DNA of 64,000 nt from Rhodobiaceae bacterium. Its GTDB lineage: Bacteria > Pseudomonadota > Alphaproteobacteria > Parvibaculales > Parvibaculaceae. The DNA lies in assembly GCA_021404525.1 (NCBI GenBank), contig JAAWWE010000002.1, positions 1-64,000 on the forward strand. The letters run 5' to 3'. Of this stretch, positions 56,025 through 64,000 are shown in pieces; position 1 is the stretch's first letter; each line of letters starts with the position of its first letter. The notes under the pieces were generated by a model. The model worked only from the letters and a program-made list of their open reading frames with translations. It was not told the DNA's origin and ran no database searches. The position numbers and the translations under genes were made by a program.

Positions 56025-58649
56025 ATGGGGGCATCGAACCTGATTGCGGAGGTTCGGTGCGAGATGCAAGTCATGGCGTCTGGCAATGGTGGGATCAGAT
56101 CCCGCTTTCAGATGGGTTTTGGGAGTGCGGTTCTGTGGGGCGCCATGGGGGCGCCAGCGCATGCAGCGCCCGTGGATGCGCCTGACCCGCTTCTAGCGGT
56201 GACGCCTCTCCTGGAAATGCTAGGGGTCTCTCCTGACCTCGCCAGCAAGCCGGTTTTTATTCTGAGTTTCCTTATTGCGACTGCCGCTATCGCCCTGGCG
56301 GTTGGATGCGCTTATTGGGCTGCACAGGCAAGCGCCAGAGCCCGGCGGCAGCGCCTTGCGCATGAGCAGGAAATCGTAGCCATGGGCGCGCGCGTCGACA
56401 CGGTCGAAGCGATCCTCGCCTCCGAACCAGGCGCCGTCCTTATCTGGTCGCCGGACACAATGATGGCAAAACCGGGCACCCTTCAATCGCGCCCTCAGAT
56501 AGCCGGCAGCACGGTTTCATTGGCAGACCCTGCGACCGGCAATGTGGACTATGAGGATGTACTCCGGCGCCTGACGCAGGACTCCGCGACAAGTCTGCGT
56601 AATGCCGTAGACATGCTGCGGTCTCGTGGCGCTCGCTTTTCGCTGACCATTCACTCGACAGATGGGCGCACATTTGAGGCGGAGGGACGCCCAGCTGGTG
56701 CTCAAGCGGTCGTCTGGATCAGAGACGTGTCCGGTGAGCGCGCAGAGATCAGCAGATTTGTCGAGCGTGCAACCACGGCGGAAACCACCCGAGATCGGTT
56801 CATCGAACATCTCAATCTTTTGGCCATGCCCGCTTGGCGTAGAGATCGGGACGGAAAGCTGGAATGGGTTAACCAGGCCTATGTCCAGGCGGTGGATCTT
56901 GGAAGTGTGGAAGAAGTTGTCGAAAAAGGTGCCGAACTCCTAAGTGACGAAGTGCTCGAAAAGGCGCGCCACGCAATCGCGGCAGGAGAGACATGTCAGC
57001 AGCGGATGCATGCCATCGTCAGCGGGGAGCGCCGTGCCCTTCATGTGACAGATATGTGCCTGTCTTCTGGGTCTGCGGGCGTCGCTGTAGACGTCACAGA
57101 TCTCGACAATGCAGAAGGAGAGCTGAAGCGCCATATTGAGGCTCATAGTGGCACATTGGACAGGTTGGCGACGCCGGTCGCCATATTTGGTGCAGACAAA
57201 CGCCTCAAGTTCTTCAACAAGGCCTATCTCAAGTTCTGGGGCCTGGACGCTGACTGGCTTGCGACGGAACCTTTGGACAGCGAAGTTCTTGATGCATTGC
57301 GCGGGTCCAGGCGTCTGCCGGAACAGGCGAACTTCCAGGCATGGAAGTCGCAGATGATGGAGATTTATCAGTCGACCCAACCTGTGGAAGAGTTCTGGTA
57401 TTTGCCTGACGGTCAGACGGTTCAGCTGATGGCGCAAGCCCATCCATTGGGTGGTGTCATTTACATCTACGACAATGTGACAGAGCGGCTGAACCTCGAG
57501 AGCGACTACAACACCGCTCTCAGAGTGCAGGGCGAAACCCTCGACAATCTCTCCGAAGGTGTCGCGGTGTTCGGATCAGACGGGCGTCTGAAGCTTCACA
57601 ACCCGGTCTACGCACAGATTTGGCGCCTGACTGAAGATCAGCTGGCGAAAGAGCCTCACATTGGTGACATCGTGGAGGCGTGTGAGGGTCTCTACGATGA
57701 CGAACCATTCTGGGTTGATCTGAAATCAAGCCTGACTTCAGTAGAAGGGCGACGACAGCTATCCAACCGCATCGAGCGCGCTGACGGGAGCATTATTGAT
57801 TGCGCGACGGTGCCGCTTCCTGATGGTGCGACCCTCTTGACTTTCGTGGATGTGACCGACGCGTCGCGCACTGAGCGCGCCCTGCGTGAGCGCAACGAAG
57901 CACTGGAAACGGCAGACCGCCTGAAGTCTGAATTTATCAGCCATGTGTCCTATCAGCTGCGCACACCTCTCACCAATATCATCGGCTTCGGCGAGATATT
58001 GGAAGCCGAGATGTTCGGTGAACTTCTGCCCAAACAGCATGAATACACTGCCGGTATTCTGGATTCCTCGCATGAGCTGCTGGCAACCGTGAACGACATT
58101 CTCGACCTTTCAACGATCGAAGCGGGCGCCATGACACTTGACCTCTCCACGGTCTCTATCGCGGAAGTGGTTTCAAGTGCTGAGGCCTTTGCACAACAGC
58201 GGGCACAAAAGGCACGTGTCTCTTTGCTAACAGATTGTCCGCCAGACATTGGGGACTTCCGCGCGGATGACAAACGAATCCGTCAGATCATGATCAACCT
58301 GATCTCAAACGCGATTGCGTTCACTCAACCCGGGGACGCGATCACAATCGGCGCGGAGCGAGGTGCAAACGAATTGAAACTCTTTGTGTCGGACACAGGC
58401 GATGGCATCAAACCTGAGCATCAGGCGAGTGTTTTCGACCGCTTTGAAGCCCGCGGCGGCGCTGATAGGCGTCGTGGAGCTGGCTTGGGGCTGTCCCTGG
58501 TAAAGAGTTTTGTGGAGCTCCATGGGGGATGGGTGACGCTGGAATCTGAGCCCTCAGTGGGGACCCAAGTGACGTGCCATCTCCCAATTTTGTTAGATGA
58601 TCTAAGCGAAAATCGCGAAAAACAGCCAGAAATGATCCTTGATCACTGA
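56025..58649 (+). CDS. divL: DivL-type atypical sensor kinase (tyrosine in place of histidine)
   Basis: 874 residues. N-terminal signal/anchor and TM helix (KPVFILSFLIATAAIALAVG), several PAS domains (about 240-600), HisKA-like dimer domain and HATPase_c (DTGDGIKPEHQASVFDRFE; GAGLGLSLVKSFVELHGG). The phospho-acceptor position reads HVSYQLRTPL, with Y643 where histidine kinases have His. This is the defining feature of Caulobacter DivL, which binds phosphorylated DivK and modulates CckA and thus CtrA in the cell cycle. The location ahead of tsaE also fits divL. The start is uncertain; ATGs at 56025 and 56064 are possible. Confidence 0.88.
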   Translation: MGASNLIAEVRCEMQVMASGNGGIRSRFQMGFGSAVLWGAMGAPAHAAPVDAPDPLLAVTPLLEMLGVSPDLASKPVFILSFLIATAAIALAVGCAYWAAQASARARRQRLAHEQEIVAMGARVDTVEAILASEPGAVLIWSPDTMMAKPGTLQSRPQIAGSTVSLADPATGNVDYEDVLRRLTQDSATSLRNAVDMLRSRGARFSLTIHSTDGRTFEAEGRPAGAQAVVWIRDVSGERAEISRFVERATTAETTRDRFIEHLNLLAMPAWRRDRDGKLEWVNQAYVQAVDLGSVEEVVEKGAELLSDEVLEKARHAIAAGETCQQRMHAIVSGERRALHVTDMCLSSGSAGVAVDVTDLDNAEGELKRHIEAHSGTLDRLATPVAIFGADKRLKFFNKAYLKFWGLDADWLATEPLDSEVLDALRGSRRLPEQANFQAWKSQMMEIYQSTQPVEEFWYLPDGQTVQLMAQAHPLGGVIYIYDNVTERLNLESDYNTALRVQGETLDNLSEGVAVFGSDGRLKLHNPVYAQIWRLTEDQLAKEPHIGDIVEACEGLYDDEPFWVDLKSSLTSVEGRRQLSNRIERADGSIIDCATVPLPDGATLLTFVDVTDASRTERALRERNEALETADRLKSEFISHVSYQLRTPLTNIIGFGEILEAEMFGELLPKQHEYTAGILDSSHELLATVNDILDLSTIEAGAMTLDLSTVSIAEVVSSAEAFAQQRAQKARVSLLTDCPPDIGDFRADDKRIRQIMINLISNAIAFTQPGDAITIGAERGANELKLFVSDTGDGIKPEHQASVFDRFEARGGADRRRGAGLGLSLVKSFVELHGGWVTLESEPSVGTQVTCHLPILLDDLSENREKQPEMILDH

Positions 58650-58856
58650 ATGATCGCTCATTTTAAGTGCCGAATCTTTGCAATTGGACTTGTTAAACAA
58701 CCTCATTCGCCCATATTCTTCCGATAGAATTTCATGATCAATTTGTATCGGGACCGCGAGCCCAATGCCCTTTATGGGGGCTGATGACCACCAGTCCAAT
58801 GCTGATCCAGACCACACACAGGATCTCGGGGGCTGTTCGCGCAGAGGGAGAGACAC

Positions 58857-59312
58857 ATGACTATTTCGCTCACTATCAATGGCAAGGGCCATGAGCTGGA
58901 CGTTGAGCCAGACATGCCGCTTTTGTGGGTCCTTCGGGATGAGTTGGGTATGACCGGCACCAAATTTGGCTGCGGTGTTGCAGCCTGTGGCGCCTGCACG
59001 GTTCATGTGAATGGCCAGGCAATGCGCACATGCAACATCCCGGTCGGCGCGGTTGCAGGAACGGACATTAAAACCATCGAAGGTTTGAACGGTGGCGGTC
59101 CAGATCTCACCGCCCTTCAGCAGGCCTGGATTGACCATCAGGTGCCGCAATGCGGCTATTGCCAGTCCGGCATGTTGATGGCGGTCTCATCACTGCTCTC
59201 TCAGAACCCGAATCCATCGGACGACGAGATTGACGCAGCAATCACCAATATCTGTCGTTGTGGCACCTATCCACGCATCCGGGCCGCGATCCGGTCGCTG
59301 GCAACCGCTTAA
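58857..59312 (+). CDS. 2Fe-2S subunit of an isoquinoline 1-oxidoreductase-type molybdenum hydroxylase
   Basis: 151 residues. Plant-type ferredoxin cluster (CGVAACGACTVH) and C-terminal four-helix cluster domain (QCGYCQSGML...CRCGTYPRIR), eight cysteines in all. This is the small subunit of the two-subunit xanthine-oxidase-family enzymes (IorA, or aldehyde-oxidising relatives). It passes electrons from the molybdopterin subunit encoded immediately downstream to an unknown acceptor; neither a FAD subunit nor a cytochrome subunit is present. CAGAGGGAGAG precedes the ATG. Confidence 0.93.
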   Translation: MTISLTINGKGHELDVEPDMPLLWVLRDELGMTGTKFGCGVAACGACTVHVNGQAMRTCNIPVGAVAGTDIKTIEGLNGGGPDLTALQQAWIDHQVPQCGYCQSGMLMAVSSLLSQNPNPSDDEIDAAITNICRCGTYPRIRAAIRSLATA

Positions 59313-59326
59313 AGGAGGGGACTGAT

Positions 59327-61552
59327 ATGAAACCGACAAGAAGACAGCTCCTCGTAGGCGGTACCGTAGTTGGCGGCGGCATGCTGCTTGGGTATGCAAC
59401 GATGGGGTCATCCCGGCCGGAACGTGCGCAGGCAATGGCTGCAGGCGAAGGCGAACACTTCACCACCACATGGTTGAAGATTGATCCTGACAACACAGTC
59501 ACGGTCTACGTGCCCCACTCCGAAATGGGCCAGGGTGTGCACACATCTATTCCGATGATGGCGGCAGAAGAAATGGAAGCCGATTGGGACCTCGTGCAAA
59601 TGGTCCAAGCACCTGCAGATGATGTATGGGCAAACGGACCGCTGGCGAAGGGATACATTCTGGGTGAAACACCCATCCCGACGGCTCTGGTTGGCGTTGT
59701 AGACGCGAGTTTCTTTAAAATTGCAGAGATGATGGTTGGCCAGATTACAGGCGGATCAACTTCTGTTCGCTTCACCGGTCAACACGGCATGCGCGTGGCT
59801 GGTGCCGCTGCAAAAGAAATGCTGATCCGTGCCGCGGCGAATGAGTGGAATGTTCCGGAAAGCGAAGTCACCGCGCGTCTGAGCCACGTGTATCACGATG
59901 CATCTGGCAAAAGTGCAACCTTTGGTGAATTGGCAGCTGCCGCAGCGGAGTATGATCCTCCGAAAAATCCAGTCCTAAAAGACCGGAAAGATTTCACGAT
60001 CATCGGTACATCCAAACCGCGCTATGACATTCCTTCCAAGGTTGATGGCACAGCGCAATATGGTGTGGATGTTCAACGTCCTGACCTGAAAATTGCCGCG
60101 ATCCGGCAGGCGCCAGTGTTTGGCGGATCGGTCAAGTCGTTTGACGGGTCTGCGGCAATGAACCAGCGCGGCGTCACAGCTGTCGTCTCAACCGGTGATG
60201 GTGTCGCTGTTGTGGCCGACAATTACTGGCGTGCCAAGCAAGCCCTCGATCTTGTTGAGGTTGAATTTGACGATGCGGGCAATGGATCTGTTTCAACGGA
60301 ATCCATCTTTACGACGTTCCACGACAATCTTGAGAACGCTGAGTCTGAAGAAGACTTTGAACTTGGGGACGCAGTTGCAGCGCTCGCCGATAGCGATGAT
60401 ATCGTCGAGGCGCGGTATGAAGTTCCATTCCTCGCGCATACCTGCATGGAGCCGATGAACTGCACCGTCGAAATTGTGGGCGACAACGTAGAGGTCTGGG
60501 TTGGCACGCAGGATGGTCTGGGCACCAGAAACATCATTGCTGAAGTCGCAGGCGTTGCGCCAGAGAATGTCCACGTCAACACGCTTATGCTTGGCGGCGG
60601 CTTCGGACGCCGTGGACCGTCAGCCTCAAACTATGCGCATCAGGCAACTAAAATTGCCATGCAGGTAGGTGGTGCGGTGAAGCTAGTCTGGTCGCGTGAG
60701 GAAGATGTACAGCATGACTACTACCGTCCTGCTGTCGCGGCCCACATGTCGGCAACTCTGGATGAAAACGGCCAGCCAGCCGCATGGGTAAACCGCTATA
60801 TCCGGAAAGACGAACCGGCTGAAGCAAGCCACATTCCTTATGCAGTGGCCAACCAGTCCATTCGCTATGTGGAAAGCCCTGTTCATGTGCCTTATGGCGC
60901 GTGGCGGTCGGTAGCACACACGCAGCACTCTTTCTTCAACGAGAGTTTTGTCGATGAGCTGGCAAGTGCAGCCGGTAAGGATCCGTTTGAGTTCCGCATG
61001 TCCATGATTGGCGACAAGCCGCGTCACAAGGCAGTGCTTGCGAAAGCGGGTGAAGAAGCCGGGTGGGGCACACCGCTTCCGGCCGGCCGAGCACGCGGTG
61101 TGGCGCTGCAACAAAGCTTCGACACGATCGTCGCCCAGGTTGTGGAAGTCTCCATTGATGAGGCAGGCGAACCCAAGGTCCACAAAGTAACCTGTGCGGT
61201 GGATTGTGGCGCTGTCGTCAATCCTGATGGGGCTGCTGCGCAAATTGAAAGCGGCATCATCTATGGCCTGACAGCCGCTCTCTTTGGGGAGATCACCATT
61301 GAAGATGGTGCTGTGGTTCAGACTAATTTCACTGATTACGACGCTGTACGCCTCGCGCAGTCACCGGAGATGGATATCCACTTCGTCTCATCAGACGCCC
61401 CGTTTGGTGGGTTGGGTGAGCCAGGGACACCATGTATCGCCCCGGCGGTGGCGAATGCGCTCTTCACCCTGACCGGTGAGCGGGTGCGGTCATTGCCGCT
61501 CATGAACCATGACTTCAAAGCAGGTCCGAGACTGGCATCTGCGGCGGACTAA
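59327..61552 (+). CDS. Molybdopterin-binding subunit, isoquinoline 1-oxidoreductase/aldehyde oxidase type
   Basis: 741 residues from ATG 59327, with AAAGGAGG before it. The N-terminus MKPTRRQLLVGGTVVGGGMLLGY is a twin-arginine-like signal, so the folded enzyme is probably moved to the periplasm together with its small subunit. Xanthine-dehydrogenase-family molybdopterin domain: GQGVHTSIPMMAAEEM, GGGFGRRG, VDCGAVVNPDGAAAQIESGI and GGLGEPGTP, whose Glu is the expected active-site base. Oxidises an N-heteroaromatic or aldehyde substrate with water as oxygen source; the actual substrate is unknown. Insertion of this pair separates divL from tsaE. Confidence 0.92.
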   Translation: MKPTRRQLLVGGTVVGGGMLLGYATMGSSRPERAQAMAAGEGEHFTTTWLKIDPDNTVTVYVPHSEMGQGVHTSIPMMAAEEMEADWDLVQMVQAPADDVWANGPLAKGYILGETPIPTALVGVVDASFFKIAEMMVGQITGGSTSVRFTGQHGMRVAGAAAKEMLIRAAANEWNVPESEVTARLSHVYHDASGKSATFGELAAAAAEYDPPKNPVLKDRKDFTIIGTSKPRYDIPSKVDGTAQYGVDVQRPDLKIAAIRQAPVFGGSVKSFDGSAAMNQRGVTAVVSTGDGVAVVADNYWRAKQALDLVEVEFDDAGNGSVSTESIFTTFHDNLENAESEEDFELGDAVAALADSDDIVEARYEVPFLAHTCMEPMNCTVEIVGDNVEVWVGTQDGLGTRNIIAEVAGVAPENVHVNTLMLGGGFGRRGPSASNYAHQATKIAMQVGGAVKLVWSREEDVQHDYYRPAVAAHMSATLDENGQPAAWVNRYIRKDEPAEASHIPYAVANQSIRYVESPVHVPYGAWRSVAHTQHSFFNESFVDELASAAGKDPFEFRMSMIGDKPRHKAVLAKAGEEAGWGTPLPAGRARGVALQQSFDTIVAQVVEVSIDEAGEPKVHKVTCAVDCGAVVNPDGAAAQIESGIIYGLTAALFGEITIEDGAVVQTNFTDYDAVRLAQSPEMDIHFVSSDAPFGGLGEPGTPCIAPAVANALFTLTGERVRSLPLMNHDFKAGPRLASAAD

Positions 61553-61571
61553 ATCGCGACACTCATTAGTG

Positions 61572-61608
61572 AAAAGGGCGCTCTCGACAATTCGAGGCGC
61601 CCTTTTTT
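61572..61608 (+). terminator. Terminator of the molybdenum hydroxylase operon
   Basis: AAAAGGGCGC...GCGCCC followed by TTTTTT; an inner TCTCGA/TCGAG stem closes the loop. 20 bp after the stop. Confidence 0.93.
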
Positions 61609-61673
61609 ATTGCACGGTGATCAAGCGCGATTGCGCGCTATCAAAGTCGAGAAGTTTCCGGAGATGATGTGGT

Positions 61674-62111
61674 GTGAGTATGATCAGAAAATACAAAGTA
61701 GATGACACAGAGGCTCTCGAGACAGCTTGGCGAAATGCAACCAAGGTTGCCCATCCCTTTCTGAAAGAGGCCTTTGTTGAACAGGAAGCGGAAATGCTTC
61801 GAAAGGTATACCTCCCAAAGGCAGAGACCTGGGTGGTTGAGGATGACGGAGCTCCCGTTGGCTTCGTCGCTATCGTTGGAGAAGAGATTGGCGGTCTGTT
61901 TCTTGACCCTGCAAGCCATGGCAAAGGTCTAGGCAGGGCATTGGTGGATCACGCCATAGCTCTGAAGGGGCCAATGTGGCTCGAAGTATTTGAAAAGAAC
62001 TTGGCGGGCCGCAGATTCTACGACCGTTACGGTTTCGTTGAGACAGGCAGGTCCATTCATGATGCAACGGGAGAGGTTTTGCTAAAAGTGGCCATCAACA
62101 AAACCCCCTGA
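61674..62111 (+). CDS. GNAT acetyltransferase, YjaB-like
   Basis: 145 residues from GTG 61674 (GGAG about 11 bases before); ATG 61680 is the alternative. Acetyl-CoA site GGLFLDPASHGKGLGRALVDHA (about residues 80-102), then the late ...VFEKNLAGRRFYDRYGFVETG motif typical of YjaB/PhnO-like small acetyltransferases. Substrate unknown. Convergent with the ferredoxin-reductase gene 13 bp away. Confidence 0.88.
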   Translation: MSMIRKYKVDDTEALETAWRNATKVAHPFLKEAFVEQEAEMLRKVYLPKAETWVVEDDGAPVGFVAIVGEEIGGLFLDPASHGKGLGRALVDHAIALKGPMWLEVFEKNLAGRRFYDRYGFVETGRSIHDATGEVLLKVAINKTP

Positions 62112-62124
62112 GAAGGGTAGTTTT

Positions 62125-63348
62125 CTATTCCGCCATGTCTTTCATATTGATGCTTTCGTCCGCGAGCTTTGCAGCCGGAATTTTTGCTTTCGCAGCAATC
62201 AGGCGACGCGACATCATATGTTCCGGCGCCCGGTTCACAGCGTCAGAGGCAATCATCACACCATCCTTCAAGTAGAAGACAGCGAATGAGCGATCGTTTT
62301 CGGGATCGCCGCGTACGACAACTTCATCATATCCGGCAGAGAGCCCGACGATCTGGAGTTTCAGATCATATTGGTCTGACCAGAACCAGGGGACCTGTGC
62401 GTAAGGCTTTTCCTTGCCGCAAATGGCAGCGGCTGCCGTCTTTCCTTGCTCAAGTGCATTGTGCACGGATTCAAGTCGCAGCCGGTGACCGAGAATGGGA
62501 TTGGGGTGGTTGGTGCAATCACCGATTGCATAGATATCCGGATCTTCGGTTCGACAGAGCTCATCAACGGCAATCCCGTTTTCAACTTTCAGACCGGCTT
62601 CTTCTGCGAGTTCCACATTGGGGATGATTCCAACGCCAACAATCACGAAATCGGCGTCAAAGGTCTTTCCGTCGCCGCAGTCAATTTTCTCTATTCGGCC
62701 ATCTGATCCTTCAAAGCCCGTAACCGCGACCCCTGTCTCGATCTTCACGCCCGCTTCTGTATGGGCCTTGGTGTAGAATTTGGACAGAATGGGGTCGACC
62801 ACACGAGCGAGAACCCGCGGTGCCATCTCAAGCACGGTGACATCAATGCCGCGCTGTGCGGCGACTGCGGCAACTTCCAGGCCGATATAGCCGCCACCCA
62901 CGACAACCATCTTGCCGCCTTCGTTGAATTTTGCCTGGATCGCTTCAACATCTTCAACGGTTCTCAAATAGAACACGCCGTCGAGGTCAAAGCCTGGAAT
63001 ATTGAGTTCCCGCACGCGGCTTCCGGTCGCGAGAATGAGCTTGTCATAGCCACGTGTGCTCCCGTCATCGAGATGAATGAGTTTCTTGGGTCGCTCAATT
63101 TCCACCACCTTGCGGCCCAGGATCATCTCCGCGTTGGATTTGTCGTAAAAGTCTGGGGGTTTGAAATAGACCCGGTCAATGTCGATCTCACCGGCGAGGA
63201 ATTTCTTTGAGAGAGGGGGCCGCTGATACGGCACATAGGGTTCATCGCCAATGACTGTGATGGGGCCCTCATAGCCTTCAGACCGTAAGCTGGCGACGGC
63301 CTGGCCGGCCGCGTGCCCAGCCCCAACAATAATCACCCCATCTGACAT
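62125..63348 (-). CDS. Ferredoxin reductase, FAD-dependent (putidaredoxin reductase family)
   Basis: 407 residues. FAD-binding VIIVGAGHAAGQAVASLRSEGYEG, NAD-binding VVVGGGYIGLEVAAVAAQRG, second FAD motif DIYAIGDCTNHPN and a C-terminal dimerisation domain. The family transfers electrons from NADH to a [2Fe-2S] ferredoxin that serves P450s or Rieske dioxygenases. No ferredoxin gene adjoins it. The P450 at 10773-12095 is the only obvious client in the window, and the link is inferred. A clear operator-like palindrome sits 60 bp upstream. Confidence 0.93.
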   Translation of the reverse strand: MSDGVIIVGAGHAAGQAVASLRSEGYEGPITVIGDEPYVPYQRPPLSKKFLAGEIDIDRVYFKPPDFYDKSNAEMILGRKVVEIERPKKLIHLDDGSTRGYDKLILATGSRVRELNIPGFDLDGVFYLRTVEDVEAIQAKFNEGGKMVVVGGGYIGLEVAAVAAQRGIDVTVLEMAPRVLARVVDPILSKFYTKAHTEAGVKIETGVAVTGFEGSDGRIEKIDCGDGKTFDADFVIVGVGIIPNVELAEEAGLKVENGIAVDELCRTEDPDIYAIGDCTNHPNPILGHRLRLESVHNALEQGKTAAAAICGKEKPYAQVPWFWSDQYDLKLQIVGLSAGYDEVVVRGDPENDRSFAVFYLKDGVMIASDAVNRAPEHMMSRRLIAAKAKIPAAKLADESINMKDMAE

Positions 63349-63407
63349 GGCGAATGCTCCTCCCGAATTCTTCTAAACAGGTTTCTTACGAAACAGTCTT
63401 TAAAAAA

Positions 63408-63421
63408 TGACGCAGGCGTCA
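63408..63421. promoter_or_regulatory. Inverted repeat TGACGC-AG-GCGTCA, probable operator
   Basis: Perfect 6-bp arms with a 2-bp spacer in an AT-rich setting, 60 bp upstream of the ferredoxin-reductase start and between it and tsaE. Resembles TetR-family sites; no regulator gene adjoins. A weaker GTTTC TTAC GAAAC repeat is at 63381-63394. Confidence 0.55.
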
Positions 63422-63587
63422 CTTTTGTTGTCCTGAATGTGCCGCCACAGCTCCTCCAGTTCAAGAGAAATGTGCGCGATGGGGCAATGAGACGCAAGGA
63501 TTCCGCCAAAAAGACCGACTCTATTCAGGGGACCAAGTTAGCAAGGGACCCTTGAAGCCAGGCGCTCCAAGCGCGTACAAGGGCGCT

Positions 63588-64000
63588 ATGAGCAGGATCA
63601 CCCCACCATCTACCGGCCAAAATGATACCACCCGGGAAATCATGCTGGCAGATGCCGCCGCAACACAGAAGCTGGGCGGGGTGCTCGCGGGTCTGGTGGC
63701 TCCACAGGATGTCATTGCCTTGTGGGGCGACCTGGGAGCGGGCAAGACAAGTCTCGCCCGTGCGATCATTCAAACGCTCCTCGCGGCGTTGGGCCAGCAT
63801 GAGGATGTGCCAAGCCCGACCTTCACCCTGGTGCAAACCTATGAGGCGGATGCGCTGCCCATATGGCATGCAGATCTCTATCGCCTGTCTGATCCGGATG
63901 AACTGATTGAGTTGGGGTTGGAAGAGGCGTTGGAAGCAGGGGTGCTACTGATCGAATGGCCGGATCGGATGGAGGATGAGCTCCCCGCACAACGTTTGGA
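63588..64000 (+). CDS. tsaE: tRNA threonylcarbamoyladenosine biosynthesis ATPase TsaE (3'-truncated)
   Basis: Reading starts at ATG 63588 and runs open to the window end. Encodes MSRITPPSTG..., P-loop WGDLGAGKTSLARAI, PSPTFTLVQTYEA, WHADLYRL and LIEWPDR, all standard TsaE features. TsaE is the ATPase that resets the TsaBD complex making t6A37 in ANN-decoding tRNAs. In many Alphaproteobacteria it follows divL and precedes a phosphotransferase gene; here three unrelated genes stand between. Confidence 0.94.
   Translation, partial: MSRITPPSTGQNDTTREIMLADAAATQKLGGVLAGLVAPQDVIALWGDLGAGKTSLARAIIQTLLAALGQHEDVPSPTFTLVQTYEADALPIWHADLYRLSDPDELIELGLEEALEAGVLLIEWPDRMEDELPAQRL

Overview
The window looks like a chromosomal segment of a free-living, probably marine, alphaproteobacterium of the Hyphomicrobiales/Parvibaculum-like type. 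This is inferred from gene content: ChvI/ChvG next to hprK, a mannose-type EIIA, HPr and ahcY; a DivL-type kinase; tsaE; ATP-type pckA; phasins with a PhaD-like regulator; two DUF1302 outer-membrane proteins; a cytochrome P450 and an isoquinoline-oxidoreductase-type molybdoenzyme. No taxonomic marker such as rRNA is present.

Layout. 1-5.0 kb: the 3' part of a giant secreted RTX/cadherin-repeat protein. It runs off the left edge and its frame is broken once inside near-identical 282-bp repeats. 5-8 kb: two convergent MFS transporters. 8.2-10.2 kb: a phasin pair and a PhaD-like TetR regulator (PHA granule biology), then a cold-shock protein. 10.8-13 kb: a P450 and a secreted protein built of four repeats. 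13.4-18 kb: SulP anion transporter, UDP-glucose dehydrogenase and O-antigen ligase (cell-surface polysaccharide).

18.48-27.18 kb: a foreign island that cuts off the 5' part of a gene on its left and ends at a tRNA-Arg(CCG) on its right. It carries a tyrosine recombinase and a four-gene operon hsdM-hsdS-prrC-hsdR. This is the gene order of the E. coli prr locus: a type IC restriction-modification system with an embedded anticodon nuclease that keeps its Arg/Glu/His catalytic triad at the same spacing. HsdS carries four perfect 12-bp repeats encoding a TAEL-type spacer, the classical switch of recognition-site length in the EcoR124 family. It is the most interesting system in the window.

27.4-36.6 kb: TetR/DUF pair with clear operators, PAS protein, ABC ATPase, polA-map, an epoxide-hydrolase-like protein, a GST and a WYL regulator. 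36-42.7 kb: a TetR gene with paired operators, divergent from tandem paralogous DUF1302 outer-membrane proteins. 42.7-50.1 kb: pckA, two small enzymes, a MATE pump, a TetR regulator, a YHS protein and an M20 peptidase.

50.3-58.6 kb: conserved alphaproteobacterial regulatory block chvI-chvG-hprK-EIIA-HPr, ahcY (preceded by a perfect 20-bp palindrome) and divL, whose phospho-acceptor histidine is replaced by tyrosine. 58.8-64 kb: a two-subunit molybdenum hydroxylase, a GNAT acetyltransferase, a ferredoxin reductase that could serve the P450, and the start of tsaE, cut by the window end.
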